In this document: positions 37,811 through 45,402 of the stretch, in pieces
Layout of the letters: each line of letters begins with the position of its first letter
How positions within the stretch are numbered: position 1 is the first letter of the stretch
Source: an uncultured Parabacteroides sp.
GTDB lineage: Bacteria; Bacteroidota; Bacteroidia; Bacteroidales; Tannerellaceae
DNA length: 64,000 nt
Assembly: GCA_949296075.1 (NCBI GenBank)
Contig: CASFNG010000011.1
Coordinates: forward strand, 222,189-286,188
Reading direction: 5' to 3'
The notes under the pieces: model-generated
Told to the model about the DNA's origin: nothing
What the model saw: the letters and a program-made list of their open reading frames with translations, nothing else
Databases searched by the model: none
Position numbers and translations under genes: made by a program

Positions 37811-37913
37811 ACTCACTCACGAAAATAAGATTGGCAGCCGACAAGCGCATCTTTGCCGCGCGATATGGACCGCACGGCTTCCGCCCTTATCACCTGCCAA
37901 CCCGGTCAAACGA

Positions 37914-38477
37914 TTAAACGGTCATGATCTCTTTCTCTTTCAAAGCGTACAGCTCATCGATCTTCTTGATGAACTTGTCGTGCACCTTTTGCACCTCGGC
38001 CTCGGCGTCTTTCTCCACGTCCTCGGGGACACCGTCAGACTTCACGCTTTTCTTCAGGGCCTCGATCGCGTCGCGGCGCGCGTTGCGCACGCTGATCTTC
38101 GCGTTCTCCGCCTCCTGCTTACATTGCTTCACCAACTGGCGGCGGCGCTCCTCTGTCAACGGGGGGATCCCCAGACGGATCACCTCGCCGTTGTTCTCCG
38201 GCGTGATACCCACTTCCGAGTCGAGGATACCTTTCTCGATGTCACGGATGATCTTCTTCTCCCAAGGCGTGATCAGGATGGTGCGCGCGTCGGGCACGGT
38301 CACTGTCGCCACGTTCGACAAGGGCACCGGAGCCCCATAGTACATCACCCTCACGCAATCGAGGATTTTCGGGTTCGCCTTGCCTGCCCGGATATGGGAC
38401 AGCTGCTCGTCTAAATACTCGATGGCGAATACCATCTTCTCCTCTCCCGCCTTGATCAGTTGTTTCGTGTCTATCAT
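37914..38477 (-). CDS. frr: Ribosome recycling factor
   Basis: Releases ribosomes from mRNA after termination together with EF-G, cytoplasmic. The 187-residue length is standard. The long-helix domain and small domain are recognised by [40 protein letters not shown] split across residues about 28-70 (the HxRxGxA pattern) and the C-terminal [14 protein letters not shown]. It lies between pyrH and rsgA in the same direction, the common pyrH-frr order. It also has its own well-formed promoter. Confidence 0.98.
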   Translation of the reverse strand: MIDTKQLIKAGEEKMVFAIEYLDEQLSHIRAGKANPKILDCVRVMYYGAPVPLSNVATVTVPDARTILITPWEKKIIRDIEKGILDSEVGITPENNGEVIRLGIPPLTEERRRQLVKQCKQEAENAKISVRNARRDAIEALKKSVKSDGVPEDVEKDAEAEVQKVHDKFIKKIDELYALKEKEIMTV

Positions 38478-38511
38478 AAATCGTTCTGTTTGTTTACGAC
38501 AATTTAATTAA

Positions 38512-38542
38512 CAAAAGTAATAAAGATTTCCAAATTCTCAAA
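38512..38542 (-). promoter_or_regulatory. frr promoter
   Basis: Minus-strand TTTG (38539-38542), a 19-base spacer and TACTTTTG (38512-38519); both boxes are exact consensus matches, 35 bases before the start codon. Confidence 0.7.
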
Positions 38543-38621
38543 CGGCTAATGGCGAAATACTTCATTTTCACCCCGAAGCCGGCGAACAGGGAAAACCTGC
38601 CCGGGTTCCGGGGAAAAGCCG

Positions 38622-38645
38622 GGCAACTTCCGCCGGGAAGTTGCC
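38622..38645. terminator. Hairpin after pyrH, possible terminator
   Basis: A 10-bp perfect stem (GGCAACTTCC with GGAAGTTGCC) closes a GCCG loop 10 bases after the pyrH stop on the minus strand. Only a short T-run (CTTTT) follows, so termination is uncertain. Confidence 0.5.
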
Positions 38646-38655
38646 GTGATTCCTG

Positions 38656-39366
38656 TCAGTTGTGGACGAGCGTCCCGATCTTCTCCCCGCTCATCACCCG
38701 TTTCAGGTTGCCGTTGGTATCCATGTCGAACACGATGATCGGCAGGTTGTTCTCCTTGCACATGGTGGTGGCTGTCAAGTCCATCACCTTCAGCCCCCGG
38801 GTGTAGATCTCGTCGTAGGTGATCTCGTCGAACTTCACGGCCGTCGGGTCCTTCTCGGGGTCGGCGGTATAGATCCCGTCCACGCGGGTCCCTTTCAGCA
38901 TCACGTCCGCCTCGATCTCGATCCCCCGCAGCGACGATCCGGTATCGGTGGTGAAGAAGGGGTTCCCCGTCCCGCCTGACATGATCACCACGTAGCCCTG
39001 CTCCAGCAGCTCGATGGCCCGCCATTTGTTATAGAACTCGCCGATCGGCTCCATCCGGATGGCCGTCAGCACCTTCGCCTTCACGCCTCTCGCCACCAGC
39101 GCCGAGCTGAGCGCCAGGCTGTTGATCACCGTGGCGAGCATCCCCATCTGGTCACCCTTCACGCGGTCGAAGCCTTTCGAGGCGCCGCTCAGCCCGCGGA
39201 AGATATTGCCTCCGCCGATCACGATGCCGATCTGCACGCCCATCCCGGCGATCTCCCGGATCTGCTCCGCGTACTCGCCGAGCCTTACCTCGTCGATCCC
39301 ATACTGTTTGCTACCCATCAGCGACTCGCCGCTTAACTTCAATAAGATTCGTTTATATTGAGCCAT
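38656..39366 (-). CDS. pyrH: UMP kinase
   Basis: Phosphorylates UMP to UDP with ATP, cytoplasmic hexamer of the amino-acid kinase fold. It has 236 residues, standard length. Landmarks are RILLKLSGESLMG, GVQIGIVIGGGNIFRG (phosphate loop), the VINSLALSSAL helix, VVIMSGGTGNPFFTTDTGSSLRGIEIEADV (nucleotide site) and VMDLTATTMCKENNLPIIVFDM. It precedes frr. A promoter with a good -33/-7 pair is found upstream. Confidence 0.98.
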   Translation of the reverse strand: MAQYKRILLKLSGESLMGSKQYGIDEVRLGEYAEQIREIAGMGVQIGIVIGGGNIFRGLSGASKGFDRVKGDQMGMLATVINSLALSSALVARGVKAKVLTAIRMEPIGEFYNKWRAIELLEQGYVVIMSGGTGNPFFTTDTGSSLRGIEIEADVMLKGTRVDGIYTADPEKDPTAVKFDEITYDEIYTRGLKVMDLTATTMCKENNLPIIVFDMDTNGNLKRVMSGEKIGTLVHN

Positions 39367-39409
39367 ATCCCTTGTTATTTAGAGTATTCATAAGGAAAAT
39401 CCCTGCCCG

Positions 39410-39441
39410 CGAAAATAGGAATTAATCCCCTTTACGACCAA
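39410..39441 (-). promoter_or_regulatory. pyrH promoter
   Basis: Minus-strand TTG (39439-39441), a 21-base spacer and TATTTTCG (39410-39417), 43 bases before the start codon. Confidence 0.55.
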
Positions 39442-39450
39442 GTTTAGCCA

Positions 39451-39484
39451 AAAAAAGATCGCCCCAACCGGTGTCGGGGCGATC
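39451..39484 (-). terminator. Terminator after ackA
   Basis: GATCGCCCC (39457-39465) pairs perfectly with GGGGCGATC (39476-39484). On the minus strand it is followed by T6. Confidence 0.88.
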
Positions 39485-39552
39485 CAAACACTAATCCATG
39501 TTTTGTAAGCCGCAAGGATTAGAATCAATTATTATGTATAAGATTCAAGCGA

Positions 39553-40752
39553 TCATTTCCGCAAGATATTCAATGTATCGGAAGCGATCATGTATTCCTC
39601 GTCGGTCGGGACGACGATGACCGTCACCTTGCTGTCGGGCGTGCTGATCACCATCTCCTGGCCTCGCATCCCCTTGTTCTTGGCAACGTCGAGCTTCATG
39701 CCCATATACTCCATGTTCTCGCAAACCATCTGGCGGGTCGTCCATTGGTTCTCGCCCACGCCACCGGTCCATACCAAGATGTCGCAACCACCCATAGCGG
39801 CGGCATAAGCGCCCACGTACTTCTTTATGCGATAGTTATAGACGTTCAACGCCAAGATGGCGCGGGGGTTCCCGGCTTCCACGGCGGCCTCTATCTCACG
39901 CATATCCGAGGATACGCCCGACAGCCCGGCCACGCCGCTCCGCTTGTTGATCATGTCGGAAAGGCCGAAGCCGTCCATTCCCTCTTTCTCCATGATGAAC
40001 GACAGGGCGCCCGCGTCCACGTCGCCGCAACGCGTACCCATCAGCAGGCCCTCCACCGGGGTCAGTCCCATCGAGGTATCCACGCATTTCCCGTGATCCA
40101 CGGCCGCGATAGAGCCTCCGTTGCCCACGTGAGCCGTGATGATCCGCTGCTCCTCGAACGGAACGCCCAAGATCTCGCAGGCACGTTGGGAAACGTAGCG
40201 ATGGCTCGTCCCGTGGAAACCGTACCGGCGCACGCCATATTTCGTGTACATCTCGTAAGGCAATCCGTACATATAGGCGTAGTCAGGCATCGTCTGGTGG
40301 AATGCCGTGTCGAAAACCGCCACTTGGGGAATGCCCGGGATCAAGGCCTCCATCGCGTCGATTCCCTTCAGGTTGGCGGGATTATGCAGCGGAGCCAAGT
40401 CGGAGCACTCGATCACCTTGTTGATCACGTCCTTGTCTATCAAGACACTGGAGGCGAATTTCTCGCCACCATGCACCACCCGGTGCCCGACAGCGTCAAT
40501 TTCCTTGTAATCCTTGATACACCCATAGGTATTGTCGGTCAAGACACTGAGGATAAACTCAATCCCTTCCTGATGTCCCGGGATCTCTTTTTCCAGAATC
40601 ACCTTCTTCCCATCCTTATCGGTCAGCTTCAGGAACGCGCCCGGCAAGCCGATTTTCTCGATACCTCCCTGAGCCATCACCAAGCCGGAGGTCATATCGA
40701 ACAATTTGTATTTGATAGAACTGCTACCACAGTTCAACACTAAGATTTTCAT
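39553..40752 (-). CDS. ackA: Acetate kinase
   Basis: Converts acetyl phosphate and ADP to acetate and ATP, the energy-yielding end of acetate fermentation. It has 399 residues, usual length. ASKHA-fold signatures are MKILVLNCGSSSIKYKLF at the start, VGHRVVHGGEKF, the phosphate region VFDTAFHQTMP with RRYGFHGTSHRYVS, HVGNGGSIAAVDHGKCVDTSMG and FTGGVGEN-like VWTGGVGENQ. It follows pta after 35 bases in the same direction, the usual pta-ackA operon, and ends at a strong terminator. Confidence 0.98.
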   Translation of the reverse strand: MKILVLNCGSSSIKYKLFDMTSGLVMAQGGIEKIGLPGAFLKLTDKDGKKVILEKEIPGHQEGIEFILSVLTDNTYGCIKDYKEIDAVGHRVVHGGEKFASSVLIDKDVINKVIECSDLAPLHNPANLKGIDAMEALIPGIPQVAVFDTAFHQTMPDYAYMYGLPYEMYTKYGVRRYGFHGTSHRYVSQRACEILGVPFEEQRIITAHVGNGGSIAAVDHGKCVDTSMGLTPVEGLLMGTRCGDVDAGALSFIMEKEGMDGFGLSDMINKRSGVAGLSGVSSDMREIEAAVEAGNPRAILALNVYNYRIKKYVGAYAAAMGGCDILVWTGGVGENQWTTRQMVCENMEYMGMKLDVAKNKGMRGQEMVISTPDSKVTVIVVPTDEEYMIASDTLNILRK

Positions 40753-40787
40753 ATTACTTTAGTCGTCAAAAACAGGTTACGGAATTT

Positions 40788-41801
40788 TTATTTAGATGCC
40801 TTCAAAGCGATCGATTGATTGCAAGCGATCGCCACCATCTTATAGACGTCGTCCACGGAGCAACCGCGAGACAGGTCGTTAACAGGAGCGGCCATTCCCT
40901 GAAGGATCGGGCCGATCGCCTCGGCTCCTCCCAAACGTTGAACCAGCTTATAGGCGATATTCCCGACCTCCAACGTCGGGAACACCAACACGTTCGCCTT
41001 GCCGGCGATCTCGCTTCCCGGAGCTTTCTTGCTACCCACGGCCTCTACCAAGGCAGCGTCGGCCTGCAACTCACCATCGATCTTCAGCTCCGGAGCCATC
41101 TCCTTCGCCAAGCGAGTCGCCTCGACGACCTTATCCACCATCTCGTGCGAGGCGCTTCCCTTCGTCGAGAAGCTCAACATCGCCACACGAGGCTCCACGC
41201 CTACAATACCACGTGCGGTACCGGCGGTAGCCACGGCGATGCTTGCCAGCTCCTCCGCGTTCGGATTCGGCATGACAGCGCAATCAGCGAATACAAGGAT
41301 GCCGTTATCTCCGTACTGCGGTGTCTTCGTAAACATGATGAAAGCGCCAGAAACGCATTTCATGCCCGGCGCCGTCTTGATGATCTGCAATGCCGGACGC
41401 AGCACGTTGCCGGTAGTGTTCTCCGCACCGGCGATCTCGCCATCCGCGTCGCCCGCCTTAATCATCAGGCAAGCCAGGAAAAGAGGATCCTCTACCAACG
41501 CGGCCGCCTTCTCGGGCGTCATGCCTTTTTTCTGGCGAAGCTGGAAAAGCAGATCCGCGTACGCCGCCTTCTTCTCGTGATTCTTGGGATCGACAAGGGT
41601 CGCCTTCCCGATATGCTCCAATCCCAAACGCCCTGCCAAGGCATTGATCTCGGCGGGATTCCCCAATAAGATGATGTCCGCTACTCCGTCGGCCAGTAAA
41701 CGGTCGGCAGCCTTCAGGGTCCTTTCCTCCGTCCCTTCAGGAAGCACGATGCGTTGCTTGTCAGCTTTAGCTCGCGCGATAATATCTTGCATTAAATCCA
41801 T
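40788..41801 (-). CDS. pta: Phosphate acetyltransferase
   Basis: Converts acetyl-CoA and phosphate to acetyl phosphate and CoA. It has 337 residues, the short Pta form without the N-terminal DRTGG or P-loop regulatory domains of E. coli Pta. Motifs are [20 protein letters not shown], the [19 protein letters not shown] block, [37 protein letters not shown] and [33 protein letters not shown], all characteristic. First gene of pta-ackA, with a -7 consensus match upstream. Confidence 0.97.
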   Translation of the reverse strand: MDLMQDIIARAKADKQRIVLPEGTEERTLKAADRLLADGVADIILLGNPAEINALAGRLGLEHIGKATLVDPKNHEKKAAYADLLFQLRQKKGMTPEKAAALVEDPLFLACLMIKAGDADGEIAGAENTTGNVLRPALQIIKTAPGMKCVSGAFIMFTKTPQYGDNGILVFADCAVMPNPNAEELASIAVATAGTARGIVGVEPRVAMLSFSTKGSASHEMVDKVVEATRLAKEMAPELKIDGELQADAALVEAVGSKKAPGSEIAGKANVLVFPTLEVGNIAYKLVQRLGGAEAIGPILQGMAAPVNDLSRGCSVDDVYKMVAIACNQSIALKASK

Positions 41802-41849
41802 GATGGAAGATTTTATGATGTTTATAGTGTAATCCTACATATCCGGCCA

Positions 41850-41857
41850 CAAAATTA
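41850..41857 (-). promoter_or_regulatory. -7 element before pta
   Basis: TAATTTTG on the minus strand matches TAnnTTTG exactly. A TTG lies 23 bases further up (41881-41883), slightly wider than at the other promoters. Confidence 0.5.
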
Positions 41858-41927
41858 GCCATAATGCTATATAGAGTTGGCAAAAATGTAAAAAGATTTA
41901 TAGGCAGAAACGAAGGTTTCAGATCTT

Positions 41928-42713
41928 TTAACAATAATTCGTAACTTCTCGCTCGCCGGAAAGAATCTGTTGCAGCTCCTCCGCCGCCACGTTCACGCTG
42001 ATCTTCCCCTTATGCGCCACCGAGATTTTCCCCCGTTCCTCCGAGACGATAATGACCAGCGCGTCGGTCTCCAGCGACATCCCCAGCCCGGAGCGGTGAC
42101 GCAAGCCCATCTCCTTCGGCAGGGAGGCGTTCTGGGCGACCGGCAATATGCACCCCGCCGCCCGGATCCGGTTATCGGCGATAATCATCGCCCCATCATG
42201 CAACGGACTATTCTTGAAGAAGATATTCTCGATCAGGCGGGCGTTCACGTCGGCATTGAACATCTCTCCCGTATGCTCGAAAATCGCCAGGTCCATCTCC
42301 TGCTGGATCACGATCAAGGCGCCCGTCTTTTTCCGGGCCATGTTCATGCAGGCGAGCACCACCGGGGCGACAAACTGCCCCTCCTTCTCCTCCACGCCCC
42401 GCCGGGCGGAGAAGAGCTTCCCGATAAAATTCCATCCCTTGTGCGAACCGAGCGCCAACAGGAAGCGACGTATCTCATCCTGGAACAGGATCACCAGCAC
42501 CACGAAGCCAACCCCGATGAACTTATCCAGGATAGCGCCCATCAAACGCATCTCCAATACCCGGGAAATCAGGATCCATACCACGATAAACGAGACGATC
42601 CCGTTAAAGATCGTCAGCGTACCGGAGCTCTTCATCAGCTTGTAGGTCTGATACAGGAAGAAGGCGACCAGCAGTACGTCAATCAAGTCCTTTATTCCGA
42701 AATGAATCCACAT
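41928..42713 (-). CDS. cdaA: Membrane diadenylate cyclase, CdaA/DacA type
   Basis: Makes the second messenger c-di-AMP from two ATP. The protein has 261 residues. Three N-terminal membrane helices (about 10-75, IDVLLVAFFLYQTYKLMK, LTIFNGIVSFIVVWILI, FIGVGFVVLVILFQDEIRRFL) are followed by the DAC domain. That domain holds the DGA motif in SPLHDGAMIIADNRI and the RHR motif in GLRHRSGLGMSLETDALVIIVSEE. c-di-AMP controls potassium and osmotic balance and cell-wall stress in other bacteria. The start overlaps the end of folP by 22 bases, so the two are translationally linked. No CdaR partner gene is seen next to it. Confidence 0.95.
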   Translation of the reverse strand: MWIHFGIKDLIDVLLVAFFLYQTYKLMKSSGTLTIFNGIVSFIVVWILISRVLEMRLMGAILDKFIGVGFVVLVILFQDEIRRFLLALGSHKGWNFIGKLFSARRGVEEKEGQFVAPVVLACMNMARKKTGALIVIQQEMDLAIFEHTGEMFNADVNARLIENIFFKNSPLHDGAMIIADNRIRAAGCILPVAQNASLPKEMGLRHRSGLGMSLETDALVIIVSEERGKISVAHKGKISVNVAAEELQQILSGEREVTNYC

Positions 42714-43561
42714 GGCAAATCCGATGTTTTAAGATGACCGTTCACGATGCGTACCGCCTCCACCGCCGCCCGGACGTCGTGCACGCGCAAAATGTCCGCC
42801 CCGTTCAGCAGGGCGTAGGTATGGAGCACCGTCGTTCCGTTCAAGCTCTCGGCGGGCGTGCCGCCCAGCAATTGGTAAATCATGCGTTTCCGGGAGACCC
42901 CCACCAAGAGCGGAAGGCCAAACATCCGGAAGTCGCCCAGATGCCTCATCAGCAAATAATTCTGCTCCAAGGTCTTGCTGAAGCCGAAACCCGGATCCAG
43001 CACGATGTCGTTCACGCCCAGTTCGCGCAACTCGCGCACCTTACGGGCGAAATAGAGCGTCACCTCCTCCAGCAAGTCCGCGTAATCGGTATGCTGCCCC
43101 ATCGTCTGGGGAGTACCGCGCATATGCATCAATATATAAGGTACACGAAGATCCGCCACGGTACGGAACATCGCCTTGTCGATCTCCCCGCCCGAGATGT
43201 CGTTGATGACCGCCGCCCCATACTCCTCCACGCAACGGCGAGCGATCCCCGACCGGAAGGTATCCACCGAGACCGGCACCTCCGGATAATGGTCCCTCAG
43301 GATCCGCAAAGCCACCTCTAAGCGGCTCATCTCCTCCTCGGGAGATACCTCCGCGGCATCGGGGCGCGACGAGTAACCGCCCACATCGACCATGCCTCCC
43401 CCTTCCGACAGGATCTCCTCGATCCGCCCCGCGATAGCCTCCTCGGTCTGTTTCCGGCTACCGGCGTAGAAGGAGTCGGGGGTCACGTTCAGGATCCCCA
43501 TGACCAATGGCGTGGAAAGGGAGACCAAACGCCCTTTCACATTGAGTGTCTTATCCAACAT
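42692..43561 (-). CDS. folP: Dihydropteroate synthase
   Basis: Condenses p-aminobenzoate with the hydroxymethyl-pterin pyrophosphate in folate synthesis; the target of sulfonamides. The TIM barrel of 289 residues shows PLVMGILNVTPDSFYAG (pyrophosphate loop), GGMVDVGGYSSRP, VPVSVDTFRSGIA, VINDISGG, ILMHMRGTPQTMGQ, IVLDPGFGFSKT and LPLLVGVSRKRMI, the full set of pterin-site residues. It has a promoter with both boxes, and its last 22 bases overlap cdaA. Confidence 0.97.
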   Translation of the reverse strand: MLDKTLNVKGRLVSLSTPLVMGILNVTPDSFYAGSRKQTEEAIAGRIEEILSEGGGMVDVGGYSSRPDAAEVSPEEEMSRLEVALRILRDHYPEVPVSVDTFRSGIARRCVEEYGAAVINDISGGEIDKAMFRTVADLRVPYILMHMRGTPQTMGQHTDYADLLEEVTLYFARKVRELRELGVNDIVLDPGFGFSKTLEQNYLLMRHLGDFRMFGLPLLVGVSRKRMIYQLLGGTPAESLNGTTVLHTYALLNGADILRVHDVRAAVEAVRIVNGHLKTSDLPCGFISE

Positions 43562-43580
43562 GCTGTTTTTCTATTTACCG

Positions 43581-43610
43581 CAAAGATAATGAAAGCCGGG
43601 CGCCACGCAA
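43581..43610 (-). promoter_or_regulatory. folP-cdaA promoter
   Basis: Minus-strand TTG (43608-43610), a 19-base spacer and TATCTTTG (43581-43588), an exact -7 match 20 bases before the folP start codon. Confidence 0.7.
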
Positions 43611-43779
43611 AAGGGAACTCGCCCAATTTCGCATGGCCGAGGCGGACCCTACCTTCGGGAATGCCCAAAGATAGGAAAAAAAGCTCGTTATACACCTCCT
43701 CCCGGCCCACCCGCCCCGGCACGCTTCCGCGAGTTTTTCAAAAAACCTCCGCATGATTCGCCCATCTTCATTTAATTAC

Positions 43780-43787
43780 TACTTTTG
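43780..43787 (+). promoter_or_regulatory. -7 element before murF
   Basis: TACTTTTG matches TAnnTTTG exactly. A TTCG at 43757-43760, 19 bases upstream, may act as the -33 element. A TTG codon inside the box (43785) therefore cannot be the murF start. Confidence 0.55.
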
Positions 43788-43823
43788 CCCCCGCTAAACG
43801 AAATGATTTTAAAGCGATACGAA

Positions 43824-45107
43824 ATGAACCTTATCGACCTGTATGACTTATTCATACATCATCCGGCCATCACGATCGATAGCCGGAACTGCCCGATGGG
43901 GTCGATCTTCTTCGCCCTGAAGGGGGAGAGATTCGATGGGAACCGATACGCCGGGCAGGCTTTGGCGGCGGGATGCGCCTACGCCGTGATCGACAACCCG
44001 GAATACGAGGAGGGGGAACGAACCATCCTTGTTGATAACGTGTTGAAAACTTTGCAACAATTAGCGCATCACCACCGTAAGATACTGGGGATCCCCGTCA
44101 TAGGGATTACCGGGACCAACGGGAAAACAACGACCAAGGAGCTGCTCGCCGCCGTGCTTTCCACCAAGTTCAACACCCTTTACACCGAGGGGAACCTCAA
44201 CAACCAGATCGGCGTCCCCCTCACCCTGCTCAGGCTGAACCACGACCACGAGATGGCGGTGATCGAGATGGGAGCCAGCCATCCGGGCGACATCAAGGAG
44301 CTGGTAGACATCGTGCACCCGAACTACGGGATCATCACGAACGTGGGCCGCGCCCACTTGGAGGGATTCGGCTCGTTCGACGGGGTGATCCGCACGAAGG
44401 GGGAGCTATACGACTACCTCCGCCACGCCAAGGGGAAGATCTTCATCAACCGCGAGAACCCCTACCTCCAGCCGATCGCCAAGGGGATCGAGCAGATCAC
44501 TTACGGATACGACGACCAGGCGTTCGCCTCGGGGCAGGTGGTCAGCAGCGCTCCCTTCCTCGTGTTCAACTGGAAGCAGCAGGGGAAGATACACACCGTG
44601 GAGACACACCTGATCGGAGCCTACAACTTAGATAACGTATTGGCGGCCGTCGCCGTAGGCCGGTACTTCAAGATCCCCGCCGAGCGGATCAGCCGGGCGA
44701 TCGCGGCCTATGAGCCGACCAACCACCGCTCCCAACTCATGCGGACGGAGGCGAACGTGCTGATTATCGACGCTTACAACGCCAACCCGAGCAGCATGAA
44801 GGTGGCCTTGGATAATTTCATCGCCTTGCCCGAAGGACCGAAAGCGGTGATATTGGGCGACATGAAGGAATTAGGGCCTGATAGCGAGGCCTTGCACCGG
44901 GAGGTGGCGCGACAGATCCGTACCGCCGGTTTCGACCGGGTATTCCTCTGCGGTGAGGAGTTCGCCCGCGCGGGTGAGCCGTTCGATACCTTCCCCTCCA
45001 CGGAGGCGCTCATGGAGGAGCTCCGCCAGCACCCGCTAAAGGGGTATCACGTATTAATCAAGGGATCGCACGGCATGGGGCTTGAGCGTATCGTGGAGCT
45101 GCTCTAA
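43824..45107 (+). CDS. murF: UDP-N-acetylmuramoyl-tripeptide--D-alanyl-D-alanine ligase
   Basis: Adds the D-Ala-D-Ala dipeptide to the cytoplasmic peptidoglycan precursor. From the ATG at 43824 (MNLIDLYDLFIHHPAITIDS) it has 427 residues; ATG 43803 would add seven. Features are TIDSRNCPMGSIFFALKGERFDGN (UDP-substrate domain), ATP loop GITGTNGKTTTKELL, TNVGRAHLEGFGSF with the carbamylated Lys in RTKGEL, NHRSQL and DAYNANPSSMKVAL. All hallmark residues are present, so this is the fully canonical MurF, in contrast to the divergent ligase half fused to alanine racemase at 23.7 kb. Confidence 0.96.
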   Translation: MNLIDLYDLFIHHPAITIDSRNCPMGSIFFALKGERFDGNRYAGQALAAGCAYAVIDNPEYEEGERTILVDNVLKTLQQLAHHHRKILGIPVIGITGTNGKTTTKELLAAVLSTKFNTLYTEGNLNNQIGVPLTLLRLNHDHEMAVIEMGASHPGDIKELVDIVHPNYGIITNVGRAHLEGFGSFDGVIRTKGELYDYLRHAKGKIFINRENPYLQPIAKGIEQITYGYDDQAFASGQVVSSAPFLVFNWKQQGKIHTVETHLIGAYNLDNVLAAVAVGRYFKIPAERISRAIAAYEPTNHRSQLMRTEANVLIIDAYNANPSSMKVALDNFIALPEGPKAVILGDMKELGPDSEALHREVARQIRTAGFDRVFLCGEEFARAGEPFDTFPSTEALMEELRQHPLKGYHVLIKGSHGMGLERIVELL

Positions 45108-45138
45108 GCCTTACGGGAAACAAGGGCGACTTTCCGCC

Positions 45139-45167
45139 AAGGATTCCGGATGTTTTTCCGGATCCTT
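45139..45167 (+). terminator. Hairpin after murF, possible terminator
   Basis: AAGGATTCCGGA (45139-45150) pairs with TCCGGATCCTT (45157-45167) with one bulged T. There is no long T-run after it. Confidence 0.45.
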
Positions 45168-45262
45168 CCCCATCTTTCGCCTCAAGGTCCACGGGGGTAT
45201 CATCCCGTAGCCCCGGGGTGGGAGAATCCGGCCGGCAAACGCTCGGCTAACGGGCTTTTCGC

Positions 45263-45270
45263 TATCTTCG
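45263..45270 (+). promoter_or_regulatory. -7 element upstream of tamB
   Basis: TATCTTCG fits TAnnTTYG, 136 bases before tamB. A second match, TACCTTTG, lies at 45358-45365 within the leader. Neither has a clear -33 TTG. Confidence 0.35.
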
Positions 45271-45300
45271 CGCCACAATCAATAAGAAACGCTAAGGATC

Positions 45301-45402
45301 ATGAATATTTTCAAGCCATCGCCCTCACGCGAGTGCTTCTCATACCCAAATTATTCATACCTTTGGATGGAATGTCACAACCAGCTAAGGAATAAGGGAT
45401 GA
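45301..45402 (+). CDS. Possible 33-residue leader peptide coupled to tamB
   Basis: An ATG at 45301 preceded by CTAAGGATC opens a 33-codon frame (MNIFKPSPSRECFSYPNYSY then LWMECHNQLRNKG). Its TGA overlaps the tamB start as ATGA. It is rich in aromatic and polar residues and matches nothing I recognise. The overlap could couple tamB translation to the leader, or it may be chance in a 291-base gap. It starts about 25 bases after the expected transcript start from 45263-45270. Confidence 0.25.
   Translation: MNIFKPSPSRECFSYPNYSYLWMECHNQLRNKG

Noticed and set aside
43785-43823. Earlier murF starts (TTG 43785, ATG 43803)
   Set aside because: The TTG lies within an exact -7 promoter box; the family start aligns with the ATG at 43824, although ATG 43803 cannot be fully excluded.
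45150-45395. 81-codon frame between murF and tamB
   Set aside because: It begins inside a terminator-like hairpin and shows no signal, domain or conserved pattern.
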